The notes beneath the pieces are model-generated. The model worked only from the letters and a program-made list of their open reading frames with translations. It searched no databases and was not told where the DNA came from. Positions 42,046-55,079 of a stretch of DNA of 64,000 bases are shown in pieces. This stretch comes from Cenococcum geophilum 1.58 (lineage: Eukaryota; Ascomycota; Dothideomycetes; Gloniales; Gloniaceae): the NCBI GenBank assembly GCA_001692895.1, contig KV748221.1, forward strand, positions 1,033,056-1,097,055. The letters run 5' to 3'. The first letter of the stretch is position 1; the number at the start of each line of letters is the position of its first letter. Both the position numbers and the translations under genes were made by a program.

Positions 42046-42265
42046 TAGGGTTAACTGGTAAATAGGGCTGTTAATTAGGCTTAGTTAATTAGGTTAACTA
42101 GTTAATAGATTTAACTAATAGGCTGACTAGTTATTAGGTTTAACTAGTAAATAGGCTAACTAGTTATTGGGGTTACTAATAAATAGGCTAACTATTTAAT
42201 AGGTTTAACTAGTAAATAGGCTAACTAGTTATTAGGTTTAACCGGTAAATAGGCTAACTATATAG
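42046..42265. repeat. 33-bp AT-rich minisatellite
   Basis: Units of GGCTAACTAGTTATTAGGTT plus TAACTAGTAAATA repeat about six times with small changes. GTTAACTAGTTAAC-like palindromes occur within units. Confidence 0.85.
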
Positions 42266-42994
42266 TAGGCCGTAAAATTCCGATTAACTTCCTTAGTAAA
42301 CTTATTATCTCCATTTATCTTACCCTTTTTAATTTCTATAAGTTTTTATGTTCGGAATATACTCTAAAGGCACCCGTAAGTAAAGACTAAACGCGCGAAC
42401 CCTAATAGGAGAATAAAGTAAATATGTAGAAGAATAACAATTAAAGGAAACTAAGGGAGCTCGGATAAAACAACCATACTAATTTAAACTCCCTTATCTA
42501 TCTACCCTTATATTAAAAGCTAGTCTATAATAAGTAATATCTAAAAGCGGATTATAGGCAGCCCTAGAACCCTAGCCATAAGCGCGCTACGCATTTAGTA
42601 ATTCTATAATTATCGCTTTAAGACATAAAAGTTGTTCTTTAATAGTAGATCCTCCTATAGCTAGATTAGTAGCCTATAGAGGAGGTTAATAGTTATTATC
42701 TGGTGGGGGAGTTAGGTAGGAAGGCGGAGGAGTTACGTTTATTAGAACGGGCGGTGGCGCAGTATAGCTAGTTAGTAGAGGACTGTAGGGAGGCGGAGGA
42801 GTTATATAGATAGGCTAAGGAGCTTAACAGATTATAGATTTCATATTATACTTACCTTTAGAGGCGCTTTATAAACTTCTTCTTAAGGCTATATTACAAA
42901 AGTACCGCGTTTAAATCTATAGTAATAAGATATATTAGGCGCGGTAGAAAGAAGGCAAAACAGGTAAGATTTAAACTAGTTATAACTTTTACAG
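42266..42994. other. AT-rich DNA with a helical coding remnant
   Basis: Near 42,690-42,900 a plus-strand frame reads REAEELRLLERAVAQYS, then REAEELYRQAKELNR, a coiled-coil-like remnant of an unknown protein. The rest shows nothing. Confidence 0.4.
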
Positions 42995-43375
42995 ACTATT
43001 ATTCTCCAAATATAACTGTTTGTTAGACTAGTTATTCTCTAGATATAACTACTCTAGACATAGCTATTCTAGATATAGCTGTTAGATATAGCGTTCTTAC
43101 TCTTTAAACGTAACTATTCTCTAAACATAGCTATTCTCTAAACGTGGCTATTAGCTATTCTCTAGTGGCTACTCTCTAGACGTGGCTACCCTCCATATAG
43201 CTATTCTTTAGACGTAGCTGTTCTCTAAACATAGCTGTTCTCTAAACATAGCTGTTCTTTAGACGTAGCTATTCTCTAGATATAGTTCTCCTATTTAGCG
43301 CTACTAAGAGGACTGGCCATTTTAGGCCAATTAGGCATCCAATAATTCTCTAAACGTAGCTATTCTTTAAACGTA
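42995..43375. repeat. 17-bp minisatellite (AGCTRTTCTCTARACRT)
   Basis: About 18 units of a 17-base motif run from 42995 to 43290 and resume at 43350-43375 after a short unrelated gap. Variation is mostly C/T and G/A. Confidence 0.85.
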
Positions 43376-43448
43376 ACTAAGATCCCCTAACTACGGTTAG
43401 CTAAAAATAGAGGGTCCCAGAATTGGGTTCTAAGGATAATATTTAAAG

Positions 43449-46400
43449 CAGTGTGTCCAAGAGTTAGTTACGCTGTCAGCTTCGCTGCTAAGAGGCTAAT
43501 AACGTAAGCAGTCAGCGAGCTTATAGAGTTATGACAGTTAGTCAGCTATAAAACTGCAACTAGCTAGCAGCTCGCTGTCTTGGCGGTAAGATTTGGTAGT
43601 AAGTTAAAACTTTTATTAGAAGTTAAGGATATTTAGACCTTTAGCTAAGATCTAGTTAAGCTTACTAGTAAATATAAATACTAACTTATTAATAAGCGGT
43701 TACTATTAGGTAAAGCTCCTATATTACTAATATAAAAGTATAAAGTAATCCTTTTTTAATACGGTCTTTTAGGAAAAAAGAGGCTCTAGCTTAAAGACTA
43801 CGCGTTTTACTTATAATTAGTAGTAATAATTATATTAATAGCTATATGAAATTAAAGTATAACCTTATTATTAACTCTAAAAGTTATAGTAGTTATAAAC
43901 GCTAGCCAGTTTAGACAGCTAGCTATATTTAGGTCTATATTAATTAAATAATTCTATAAGATATTACTGTTACGGCACCGTAACGGATCTAGTCAGGGGG
44001 CTTGCTTGAGCCTTAGCATATGTATATAGACGTGTCCTTTTCCACCTTCTGCTTCTTATCTTAATATCCGGGTCCATAGACCCCTAAGGAAATTAACCAA
44101 AGACTAGAAAGAATCTAGGCAGCAATTAAAAACGGGCTAGAAGAGCACTGCCCGGTTTTAAGACTAGGCCCCTATACGCAATATATATAGTCCGCATAAT
44201 ACGCAGTTCTTATAGCTAGCCAACAACGAGCAAGAAGGAAATACTTAAGCAGCTATAACCCTGAAGATAAGAGACGATATAAAGATACAAGAAACTAGTT
44301 AAAGAATACCCTAAAAAAAAGCAAGGAATAACTGGAGACGATTTATAAATAAGTATACTTTTAACCTAAGCCTCCCCTATAACAAGGGCCTATAGGCTAT
44401 AGCAAAATAGGCAAAGAAAAAGGTAGGGCAATTAGTAGAAGACTTATACCTACTACCCCTATAAAGAGCAGGGGAATTATAGGCTACTAATAATAACGAT
44501 AAAAAGGTAAAGATCCTTATAAAGAGGTTCTTCCCCTAACTAGCTCCAGCAGACCTTAGTAATATCACAGGTAAAGCACCGGTAACTCGCCTACGGGTTA
44601 ATAGCGATATAATAATAGAGGAAATGGCCAGAACTATTAGCCGCCTTTTAAACAATATAGTACTAGGTCCAGATAGGATTCTAAATAAGGCCTTAAAGAC
44701 CTATAGACCACTTATAGCACCCTAGCTTACAGATATAGCTAGAGCATGCTTTACTATAGGCTACTACCTATAACTTGGAAGATCTATAACGACGGTTATC
44801 CTATAAAAAGAAGGTAAAGTAAATTACTTAATCCTAGGAAGCTACCGCCCTATTGCCTTAAAAAACACCCTTAGTAAGATCTTAGAAAAGGTAATAGCGG
44901 ACCGCATAGCAGATACGGCTAAGGAATATACCCTACTACTATAGAGCCAAATAGGGGCAAGAAAGAACCGCTTAATACTATTAGCACTTACGCTATTCGC
45001 TGCCACTATTAAATCTACATAGGCGATGCGAAGGGACTTTATAGTATCAATGCTTAGCCTAGACATTAGTGGCGCCTATAACAATATACCCTATAAGCGT
45101 CTCCTATATATCCTTAGGGCAAAAGGCTTTTTAGAATAAATTATATAATTTGTCTAAGGGTTTATAGGTCAGAAAGAAATATTATTAGTCTTTAGCGGAT
45201 ACCAGAGCCCCTCTATTACAGTTATAATAGGAATACTATAAAAATCACCCCTCTCGCCTATACTCTTCCTTTTCTTTATAAGTAACCTGCTTAACTCCTT
45301 TAAGGAAGGGGCAACCTAGAAAATAGGCTTCGTTAACAATATAAACCTAATTATATACAGGCTATTAGCCGCAAAGAATTGCAGAATGCTAGAGAAAGCT
45401 TATAACACCTATATAGAATGGGCAAGATAATATAGAGTCTAATTCTTACTAGAGAAATACCAGCTAATCTATTTTATAAGAAAACGCAACCAATCTATAG
45501 ATCTCTAGCATATAATCCGCATCTAAGGCTTTAAGGGTTAACTAGTTTAGGGCCTAAGAGTATTAGAAGTATGGGTAGACAGCAAGCTCTAGTGGAGCGT
45601 ATATACGGCATAAGCGGCCTATAAGGGCCAAGCATAGTACATCGCATTATCTAGGATCGTTAATTCTATATAGGGCCTATGCTTCTAAAGGTTACGCCTA
45701 CTATATATAGCAGTTGTCCGGCTAACTATAATATATAGGTCTAGTATCTGGGCCATTGGAGAATCTAAGAAAGGCCCCCCTAAGTCGCTCCTTAAACCAC
45801 TCTAAAAGGTCTAAACAGCCTACCTTTAGAGTATAATAGGCGGATATAAGCGAACGGCCATAGCACTACTTAAAAAGGAAGCTAATATTCCCCCCCTATA
45901 ATTATATATTAAAGCCGCTGCAATATAAAGGGCCTAAAATAAACGTAACTCTAATATTATAAAGTATATTAAGACACGCCTAAACAAACTATAGAGGGAC
46001 CCTAGGGCGCCCTATAGGAAAACAAACTAATAACCCCAAAGTAGGGAAGATATATTAGAGAAATAGGTAAAGAAAGCAAAAGAAGAATAGTGCTGCTTTA
46101 GGGCCTAGGCCTATATAGAGGAGGAAGGGAGACATATAAGAGGCCAGCAAAGATAATAGTAAGAGAGAGAAAGGAGCTAAAGCAGAGCATAAAAGAATGC
46201 TAGGAAACCATCTACCGCAATATAATACTGGTTAGACTAACGCTAGAGAGGCGTATAGGAGTTAAAGGTATAGAGGCTAACTAAGGTAAGAGGAACCCAA
46301 GCTATAGTATGGTTAACGCTATAGGGGGTAAACACTTTAGGGCTCTAAGAAGGCCTAATAAAGGCAGAAAATATAATAGCGACACTCTTAAGAACAGGAA

Positions 46401-47464
46401 TAATAGGACTAAAAGACTGGCTCTACTAGGTAGGTATTCTAGTAGGTAGCCTAAGATGCAAATATAGCTGGCCAAAACAGATACCAAAATATGTAATACT
46501 GTTATGCCCCTTATATATTAACTAAGAAGTAATACTTTTAGTAGCTAGCACAGAGAACTATAATATACTACTCTTAACACAAAAAGGCCTTAAGGCGGTT
46601 ACCTAGTAGCTTATTAGCCAAAATATACTAAACCAGTTCTAGGTTATAAGGGAAATAGTAATAGAGGGTAAAGGGGCGAGCAACGGGCGCCCCCTAATGA
46701 CTCTATAGTAGTAGAGTAAAGTTTATAATACTAGCGCGTCCGTAGGCTTATTACGGCAGCAGTAGTTCCTAAAGAGGTTAAAAAGTAAGGTAGTAGGAGT
46801 ACTATAAGTGACTCGTAGGCGCCTTGTAGGCGCTTTATAGGCGAGTCCTAAAAGGCAGGGAGATGGATTACGGGGTTTTCTTAAATAGAGTTTTCTCCCT
46901 ATATGTATATAAGGAGTAGTCCGCGTGGGCCTAATAGGGATCCGAATTGGACGTTAAGCAATGAATTATTATTATATTAACTCTAGTAGGGCTTTAACTA
47001 TACTCTAGTTAATAAGTTTAAATATTAATCTTATTAGCTATAAGCTAACTATAGAGGTAAAAAGGCTAGCTTAGTAAAATATATTTAATAGAGCTTTATA
47101 TTTAATTAAATTTAATATAAAAATAGAGCCTTTAGAGCCTTTACTACTAACTATTTTACCTATTTTTTTAAAAAGCTTTTATAGGTATATAGGATAAATT
47201 TAGCTATATTTAAATACTATATTAGATAAATTAGGGTCAAATTTTAATTAAGTAATATTTATATTTATATATAGTGAGGTACTGCTAAAATCTGCAATAA
47301 AATACTATAAAGCCTATACTACTTTCCTAATTGGGACAGCTAGCTGGCAGCTTCACAGTTAGCGTACGTTATCCAACAGCTAGCGGACAGCGAGCGATCC
47401 AATTAACGCAGCCAGTCAGCTATTTTTCTTAAGATCGTAGCTAAGCTGACTGTTAGACACACTG
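43449..47464. mobile_element. hAT-type DNA transposon, non-autonomous, split by a LINE
   Basis: A perfect 8-bp target duplication ATTTAAAG (43441-43448 and 47465-47472) brackets inverted ends CAGTGTGTCCAA and its mutated partner CAGTGTGTCTAA. An 8-bp duplication with CAGTG ends is the hAT signature. Subterminal copies of GTCAGC/GCTGAC-like motifs occur at both ends. Without the LINE the element would be about 1.0-1.1 kb, too short for a full hAT transposase, and no transposase motif was seen, so it was non-autonomous before the LINE arrived. Confidence 0.88.
43990..46975 (+). mobile_element. Tad1-like LINE (I/Jockey group), 5'-truncated, RIP-damaged
   Basis: Plus-strand frames show the linker, reverse transcriptase and RNase H/C-terminal region of a Tad1-type LINE ORF2. 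In order: LGPDRILNKALK, GSYRPIALKNTLSKILEKVI, LLALTLFAATIKST, VSMLSLDISGAYNNIPYKRL, KSPLSPILFLFFISNLL, GFVNNINLI (the F-V-D-D box with both Asp read as Asn), and EKYQLIYFIRKRN. The downstream part includes ALLRTG-like and CPLYIN stretches. The endonuclease domain and ORF1 are absent, so it is truncated at about 43,990-44,080, as is common for LINEs. Stops are RIP-type. The 3' end near 46,960-46,975 has an ATTATTATTATATTA tail. It lies inside the hAT element. Confidence 0.85.
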
Positions 47465-47472
47465 ATTTAAAG

Positions 47473-48132
47473 CCTAGTAAAAACTTATATAAGTTATTAT
47501 AAATAACCTGTTCTCCCGTAGCAAATATTATTAAATAGGCCACATAGATATATAAAAAGCACAATTCCTTAAGCACGAATAAAGATTCGCAGTAGAGAGG
47601 AGGATTAAGTATATAAAAAGTAGACCTTAATAAGGGTGTGGCCGGTACGAGTTAGCCGCCCTCCTTACTAGTAATAGTAAAGCGCAACCTACACCAGACC
47701 GAATATATGCTGGGCTAGTTTAGGTAGGACGTTAGTAGTACATAACCGAAATATATGTTATAATTAGACTAAAGTAATTACTATACTTATTTTATCTTTC
47801 TCTGGGCCGCCATTACGCCTTAGATTAAATAGTTAGGCATTAGTATATAGCCATATATTCGTAATATAAGTGCATTATCCCTTAACACGCTAGTTTGCGT
47901 CCTATGTTATTAATAAGAACTAGCTAATTAAATTAATTAAATAAAGGCTATACGCGTTGTTTTAATTCTAGTGTTCTATACGGACCACTTAATTTTAGGA
48001 CGCAAGCGTATTAAAGGATAACTTCGTTAGTCTATACGCTAGCCTATTTAACTACCCTCTTCCTATTTAAAAACTAGGTACTTAAAAGTCTGCCCTTAGC
48101 GCTAACAATCTCTTACCCAGATTATACCCTAA
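47473..48132. other. AT-rich spacer downstream of the hAT element
   Basis: This stretch lies just beyond the 3' end of the TPR-CHAT remnant and may include its terminator region. No motif was recognised. Confidence 0.4.
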
Positions 48133-50450
48133 AATGTATATACTACGCCCAAAGCAGCGGCCGCTTATAGTATTTATTCCTTTCCCAAATCTTTATAACG
48201 GCCTTATATAATGCTAATACAGTAGCTCTATTATCGTACTTTACAATTCCACCTTAATTAAATTTGGAGTAGAACGACTTTGTAATATCTATATATACTT
48301 TATTATAAGGCAGCTATAAATACCTAACTATATGCCTAAACCCTGCGACCTAAAACCTATTAATAATATAAAGCACTTTATCTAAAAGCCTTATTGCCTA
48401 GTTCTGCGCGGTAGAGCAGGCAGAGAGATATACAATCTCTACCTATAAGAAATGGGCCTAAGATACCTTACAAACGCTTAGTATATTCTACCTTAGCTCT
48501 TAAGTAGATGTTCTTACTATCTATAGTATTAGGCCGCTTTTAGAAGGGTTAGCTAGATCTAATACCCTATAGTAGGTAAAGTAGGCAATATTACATTTCT
48601 AGAGTTAAGCTATAGCGCTTATAACGTCTAGGTACTTTAGAGTCTCTATAGAAATAGAAGGCCCTATAGCTGCTATAACCTTAAATCTCTCCACTCTTAT
48701 CCCTAAAAGATTACTTACACTAGGGGTTTCGGGTATAGTTATAATAGCTACTTTTTAAAAATCGCGGTAAGGTAGAATAATAGTTCTAGCACGCTCTTAG
48801 GCATATTAAAGGGCTTTAATTATTAGCGTATAGGATAAAATGGCCTAGTAATACGCACTTTCTATTAGTTTAGTAGAGATACTACCGGTAGAATAAAAGG
48901 GGAAGGAACTAGTAAGGCCAGTTCCAATCTACTAAACCCTTAGTAGGTCTTCTACGGAAGGCTATATATAGTAGTAGAGCTCGTCTAATATAGGCCTTAT
49001 ATACCCGCGCCACAGCCACAACAAGAATTAAAGGTAGGCTTTGTTTTTGCGGCCGTGCTCGCTTAATAAAGTCATAGTAAGGTCCTAATTAATCTAGTCC
49101 TTAGCTTCGCGTGCGCTTAAACCTAAAAGTAGAAGGACCTTAAATACATTAGCAGTAACAATAATGGCATCACTCCTAAGGTTAGTAATGTTTATAACTA
49201 CAATACTACCTTTCATAGAATAGCGCTGCATTTGCTTAGCAGTGAGGCCTTTATAAAATTAGCCGAACCTAGAAAGTTGCTAGATATCTTATACGCACTT
49301 CTTAAGCTTTACAATTGCTTCTATCCGGCTTATTAAAGTAGTCCTCCGCGTACAGTTATCTGCGATATTTTTAGCAGGCTTATTTACTTCTAAATAAAGA
49401 CTTTTATATTACGCACGTAGCTAGGGATAGTTAGCCTTTAGTTTAGAGGTATCGCTTTAATTATCTATAAAAAGGCTTAGAATAACTCTATGTCCTTACT
49501 CTGGTACCTCTAAAGCCACTTAGGGTCCCCTTTCTATTTAGAGAGCAAGAGAGTAGGTAGTTATAGCTAGTTTAAAAAAGTGTAAAATAATATATTATTA
49601 GTTCTAATAGTCTAAGGATCTATTATAAATATAAGGCAGCAAATTTATAGCCTCTACTAAGAGATTATACGCGCTTTTAGTATCTTCCTAACTTTAAAGT
49701 AGCTAAAGCGCCTAGGTGGAGGCACGTATATAAATAAAGGGAGCGGCACTTTCGCAATTCTAGGCCTGTTAAGTTACCTAAATAGCCTCTTTAAGGTCTT
49801 CTATCTTTTTTATACGTTTATATCAGCTCCTAAGTTTATTTCCTAGGTTATTTAGCCTCCCTACAAGATCTAAATAGTCTTTAGGCGTAATGTTAACCGC
49901 CTAGTACGCTATAANAATAGCCTCTTTAAGGTCTTCTATCTNTNNTATACGTTTATATCNGCTCNTAAGTTTATTTCCTAGGNTANTTAGCNTNCNTACA
50001 AGATCTAAATAGTCTTTAGGCGTAATGTTAACCGCCTAGTACGCTATAAGAATAGCCTCTTTAAGGTCTTCTATCTCTCCTATACGTTTATATCGGCTCT
50101 TAAGTTTATTTCCTAGGCTACTTAGCTTTCTTACAAGATCTAAATAGTCTTTAGGCGTAATATCGACCGCCTAGCACGCTACTAGAATGGCTTCTTTAAG
50201 GTCTTCTATCTTTCCCATACGTTTATATCCGATTTTAAGTATAACTTCTAAGTTATTTAGCCTCCTTATAAATACTTTATGCCCTTCTAGCGTCTCTACT
50301 ATAGTATACTTCCCCTTCTTAATCGCTTCTTTAAGATCTTCTATACGTCCCTAGCGCTAAAACAGCTTAAATTTTAACGCAGTATAGTGCATATATAGTT
50401 CTATTTAGAGGTTATTATCTTCGCCAGCTATAACGCTTAAGGTAAGCTTA
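48133..50450 (-). pseudogene. TPR-CHAT protein (caspase/separase-like protease domain), RIP-damaged
   Basis: On the minus strand, five TPR-like units (about 50360-49781, EDLKEAI..A..AV.ITPKDYLDLV.RL..LGNKL..RYKR) lead into a CHAT region. Recognisable phrases are SAYNLLVEAINLLPYIYNRS, then ALEVPE, a VVNITNLRSDAII-like strand, VYLSACSTAQN-like and AGFRHIV-like stretches near 48,400 and finally PLLWA followed by YIHFRV near 48,140. The order and spacing fit fungal proteins with 42-45-residue tetratricopeptide units and a C-terminal CHAT domain, thought to act in regulated cell death. Many RIP-type stops make it a fossil. Sequence N-terminal to the repeats (about 50,400-50,900) is not recognisable. 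Confidence 0.8.
49781..50360 (-). repeat. 135-bp tandem repeat (45-residue TPR units), 4-5 copies
   Basis: Copies begin at 49781, 49916, 50051 and 50186, with a diverged fifth at 50321. The period is exactly 135 bp. The second copy contains all of the local undetermined bases (N), a sign of uncertain assembly in near-identical units. Confidence 0.92.
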
Positions 50451-51119
50451 AAGTTCTTAAGTAAAAGCGGGTTAAAGTTAAACCCACCGTTTATAGCTGT
50501 CGGATATAGAATATAAAGATATACAAAACAAGCCTAATAAGCTATTTAGTACCACTCTTAAATCTCTATAGGTAGGGGTACTGCACTACTTACTAGCCCC
50601 GTAGCGCGTTCTAAGCTTACTTTTGCAAAGTTTAGCTTAAAGGGTGTGGCGCAGCGCGGCTAACTCTAGGTAGCTTAATAAAGCCTCTTTGCCACGTTAT
50701 AGTTTAAAGTCAAGCTACTTCCCTAACTTATAAATGCATCGATTGTGTAAACAATCTCCTTATAGACATCTCTTACTTTAGCAATAGTAAATTTATTATA
50801 TAATACCTCAAAGCATCCTACTTTCGCGGTTTTTCCTCCCGCTGTCAGCTGTCAGCCTTAGACGTTTTATTATTAGCTTTAACGACCCTCATTAAGACTT
50901 CCATAATCCTCTTTGCAATACTAGCCCCAATATTACTCAGAAAATCCAAACTTAGTACAATAGCATTTACCATTCCGTCAACTAATAAAAAGTAGCATTA
51001 TAGCTTACAACCTTTCTTTCCTCCTCGTTCTCAAAGCGTCTTAAAGCGTCAATTTAGATTATAGCTAATTAAGCTAAAATGTACTACTTAAACAACGCCG
51101 GATGGTGGTTTTAAGATGC
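50451..51119. other. AT-rich DNA between two fossil genes
   Basis: It probably includes the eroded 5' part of the TPR-CHAT gene. A CTGTCAGCTGTCAGC patch is at about 50,841-50,858. Nothing else was recognised. Confidence 0.35.
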
Positions 51120-52510
51120 TGTGCAATCTAGAGAAACCCGTAAGTAAATTAAGAGAATAATTAACAAAGGGGAAAATATCTATATTATAGTAGCATATTA
51201 TATGTTGCTAGACGCTTAAATAATAAAACAGCTAGGAGGGCAAAGCACTACTAGTAGGAACTTAGCGATACTAGTATTAACAGCGCTAACAGCATTTAGC
51301 GTAGTTGTACCGTTTAGCAATATAGCAAATCCTAGGCTCGGTAGCTTTTGCGGTTATATAAAAGATAAGCAAAGACAGTTTATAGCGCTAGGCGAGCAGA
51401 TATACGCAGTATAGTATTACAAGGTCCATTATAGATGGTTTACGCGCAATAAAGTTAATAAAATAACACTTGCGAAGAAAATATAATAGGAAAGGTATAA
51501 CAGGCCAAGGTATCTCTAAAGCGAGATTAAAGATATAATTAAGGTGGAGCTAGAGGATAACAAGATTATATTAGAAGGTAATTATAACAAATACATAATA
51601 AAATCTGGAGAGGTTTTTATATCTAACAAACATATTAATATAAATAGTGCTAAGCATAAGACAGTAATATAGCCTATAGATGGCCATATAGAGCCCAACC
51701 TAAGAAAGAGTTGTCTAAGTTCCGAAGGAAATTAGGTAAATATTGTCTCTTTAAAAAGACCTAAAGACCCCTTATCGCATAATAACGGTCCCAAAAAGGC
51801 TCTAAAATTCCCTCCTATTTATCCTTTTGTACAGTCTACCAGGGACAGAAAAGACTACGCTTGTTAAGATATTAGCAAAGTACTTTTAATATATAATAAT
51901 TAGTAACTGCTACGGACATCAACCAAAAACTTATTGGAGAAGGCGAAAAAGTAATTTAGAAGATGTTTGCCAAGGCGCGCCTAAATCATCCGTTTATTAT
52001 ATTTATTAATAAGGCCGATGCTATATTCGCCTTATAATTAGCTAGGATTAATAAATATTATACTAAATATCTAAGTCAGTTTCTAACGGAAATAGAGGGT
52101 ATTTATTACGATAGGACTAAAAGCCCTATTGTAATAGCAGCTACTAATAGACCTTTTAGCATTAACGAAGTAATCTTACACCGTCTAGGCTAGTATATCC
52201 TAGTTAATATTCCTAATGCTAATACAAGGGAGGAAATCTTAAAAATTTATCTAAAAGGTAAAAAGCTAGCATAGGATATCGACATTTGTAAGCTTGCAAA
52301 CACTACCTATAACTATACTAGATCGGATCTAAAGAACTCAGTTCTCTTAGCCGCACTTATAGCCGTTTAAGAAGAGATTAATAGCGCTAATAGATTAAGA
52401 AATACCCTAAAAGTGGCCTCGTCAAACCTAATATACTATACGCCATATACTTCGCGGATTGCATTTCTTATAAGCAAAGCGAGAGAATACCTTATCTCCT
52501 ATTTTTGATA
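51120..52510 (+). pseudogene. AAA+ ATPase remnant, RIP-damaged
   Basis: Plus-strand frames carry the AAA+ module in order. Near 51,840, PGTEKTTLVKILAKYF is the Walker A with Glu where Gly is expected. EGEKVI and KMFAKARLNHPFIIFINKAD follow, the Walker B with Asn-Lys for Asp-Glu. KSPIVIAATNRPFSINEVIL is sensor 1 and the arginine-finger region. Then come NIPNANTREEILKIYLKGKK and a sensor-2 helix YNYTRSDLKN. The family is closest to single-AAA, ATAD1/spastin/fidgetin-like proteins; the N-terminal 200 residues (from about 51,120) are not diagnostic. The G-to-A type replacements at both Walker motifs and many TAG/TAA codons show it is dead. Confidence 0.8.
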
Positions 52511-55079
52511 CAGTTAAGAAGATCCGCGATTTCTATATAAAATTTAGAAGTAATGTAAAGATAGATAGGGTTGCAAGTTAATTAACGAGATTTTAATATT
52601 AAATTAAGTTAAGTGCCAGGATTTAATTAATTTAACCAATTAAGTAACTTAATTTCTTAATCTCCTCTTAGGACCAATTCGAGAAAAAAAATATATACTT
52701 AAGGATACGGATAAATCCCTTATAAAGGAGGAGCTATTTAACTTAATAGGTTTAATAGAATACCTAGAACTAGATAGGTAAATATTAGCGTAGATTTTTA
52801 CAGTGTATAGGGATATATATTAATTATATATATAAATTATTACAACTAAAAAGCTTAATATAGCTCTTACTATGTCTATTTATAAACTTTACGCAAAGAC
52901 AAATTTAATAGGTATTATATTTAGGTTTAGGGCTTCTAGGAGGCTCTTAATCCTAAAAAAACTAATCTTAATTACCTATTCCTACCTTTATTTTCTAGTA
53001 TAATTGCTATAAAGGAACTGTAAATAGTGTAAATAGTAGTAGAAAAATAAAAGATTAAAGATATAGTAAAGTATGAGGCTTTATATGCCTAAGGCAATAC
53101 TAAGCTAAGAGCCTATACTGCGCTACACCGCGTATAAAGCTAGGATAATAAAATATATACCTTACTCCTTATAACAAGTAATAACTAAAGGAGTATCCAA
53201 CTAACCTAAAAAAGTCTTTTATTTAACGTCTAAAATTAGGTACTCGATTTTTAAGGTCTATTTAATCCCCTAAACCTCCTTAATATTATCGCCTCCTTTC
53301 TAGCGCTCGGCCCCGAGTTAAGCAGCAATACTAATTATTTAAGCGATAGGAAATTTTACTAATAACTCTCCGCTCCGCCTAATTGCTTTTATAGCATCTT
53401 AAGTCTAAATAAATCTAGAATATCTTCTCGATAGGCATTCTCGTCTTATCTTTACGCTTACTTTAGTTACTCTTATTTATATCGGCCCTAATCTTAACAC
53501 AGTGCTTAACGGCCTCATTTCTAGCCTAACTACTATACTCAATAAAAAAGGGAATAAGCCTCGCTATTTTACTATAACGTATAGTCTTACAAATATTGTA
53601 ATACTATTTAATTGCTTTAAGCCCGGCGAGGACATATATCTCTATCTTCTACAATTACGCCTCTAAAGTGGCATACTTATAGTATACACTCTTAAAGATA
53701 CGAAACTCTTAGGGCGTATTAATAACTAACTAAAAGTAATTTATAAATACTAAAGCTAGAGGTTCCTTTTAGATATATTAAAGACTGGCGCGGATATAGA
53801 TCTAGAGATTACCCTATTTATACATAAATAGTAAACGCTAGTACCTTACAGGATATCTAGCAAGAATTTAAAGCCGCTATAAGTACTCTTAATTAAAGGC
53901 TTCTTTAATAGACATTTAGCTAACAATATTAAGTTTAAAAAAAACCGTTTAAAGCCTAAGAAGGGGAAATATCTATTAGAGGCAGGAGATATTAGCAAGA
54001 ATAACATAATAAAGCGTTAATCGTAGACACATAGTAATTTAAGAGATGGAGTTAAGAAATAATATTCTTAAGTTTTTCAATCTAAGGCTAGAGGAATTTA
54101 GAAAGAAATTAAGGTTTTATTTAACTTAGCTATATTTATAACTATAAATAAAGAGTTCTATATTAGGCACTTCTAACTTTAAAAGGCTTATTCCATTAAT
54201 TCTGGCGTCCTATACTCTAAATCACAGCTATATATACCCTACAATGTCCTTATATTCTAGACATTATTTAGATTATTTTCCGTATACTATACGCCGTTTT
54301 GTCTAGCCATATTACACTTACGCGTGCACTTATTAAAGTAAAAGTAACTATAACTATATAAGAGTGTTTCCTAAACACATATAGTATGCCTTTAAAGACG
54401 AGTTAGCTGCTTTCTATAAATAGTAAGGAATGATTATATAAATTTAAGGCAGAATGCTAGCTCTTCTTTTATAGGAATTTATAGTTTTATAGCCTTTTAC
54501 AAAGTAATATTTCTTAAAGCTATTAATATAAAACAAAGCTAAAGAAAGTAGACTTTAGTAGGTATATAAACTATTAATACTTATCTCTACTTAAATAAGG
54601 CTAGATTTATGCCTATTAGTATAGATGTATTAGTAGCAAAGATATATAAAAATAGCTGCATACAGCAAGAAAATGTACTTAGATATTTAAACTATTCCAT
54701 TTCAAGGTGCCTACGGTAAGACTCTAAGGTATTAAGTAGTAGCCTTATAGGTATTACCAACCGGTAAATATAGATCCTTTTATATCTCAGACATTAATAT
54801 CTAGTAATACTACCTATAAATCAATATCCAAAACGCAGTAAAAGTGATAGTATTTTATAAATAAAAGAAATTAGGGGCGCTAAGCAGGCCATTTTACTAT
54901 AGGCTTAATAGGGGCATCCTAAGAGGATATTTTCCTATAGATGCCTCCGCTAAGAGGATAGTGCCTAAAATATGCCTCTAATCATAGTATAAACTACTAA
55001 TTTAGCAGCAAGATAATAAATATATACGCTCTAGATACCGCCCTTTATCTAGCTCTTTTAGGCCAGCACTTAGTATACC
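52511..55079. other. AT-rich RIP DNA, unassigned
   Basis: Several protein-like stretches can be read on both strands but none matches a family I can name. No terminal repeats were found in about 2.6 kb. Confidence 0.4.
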
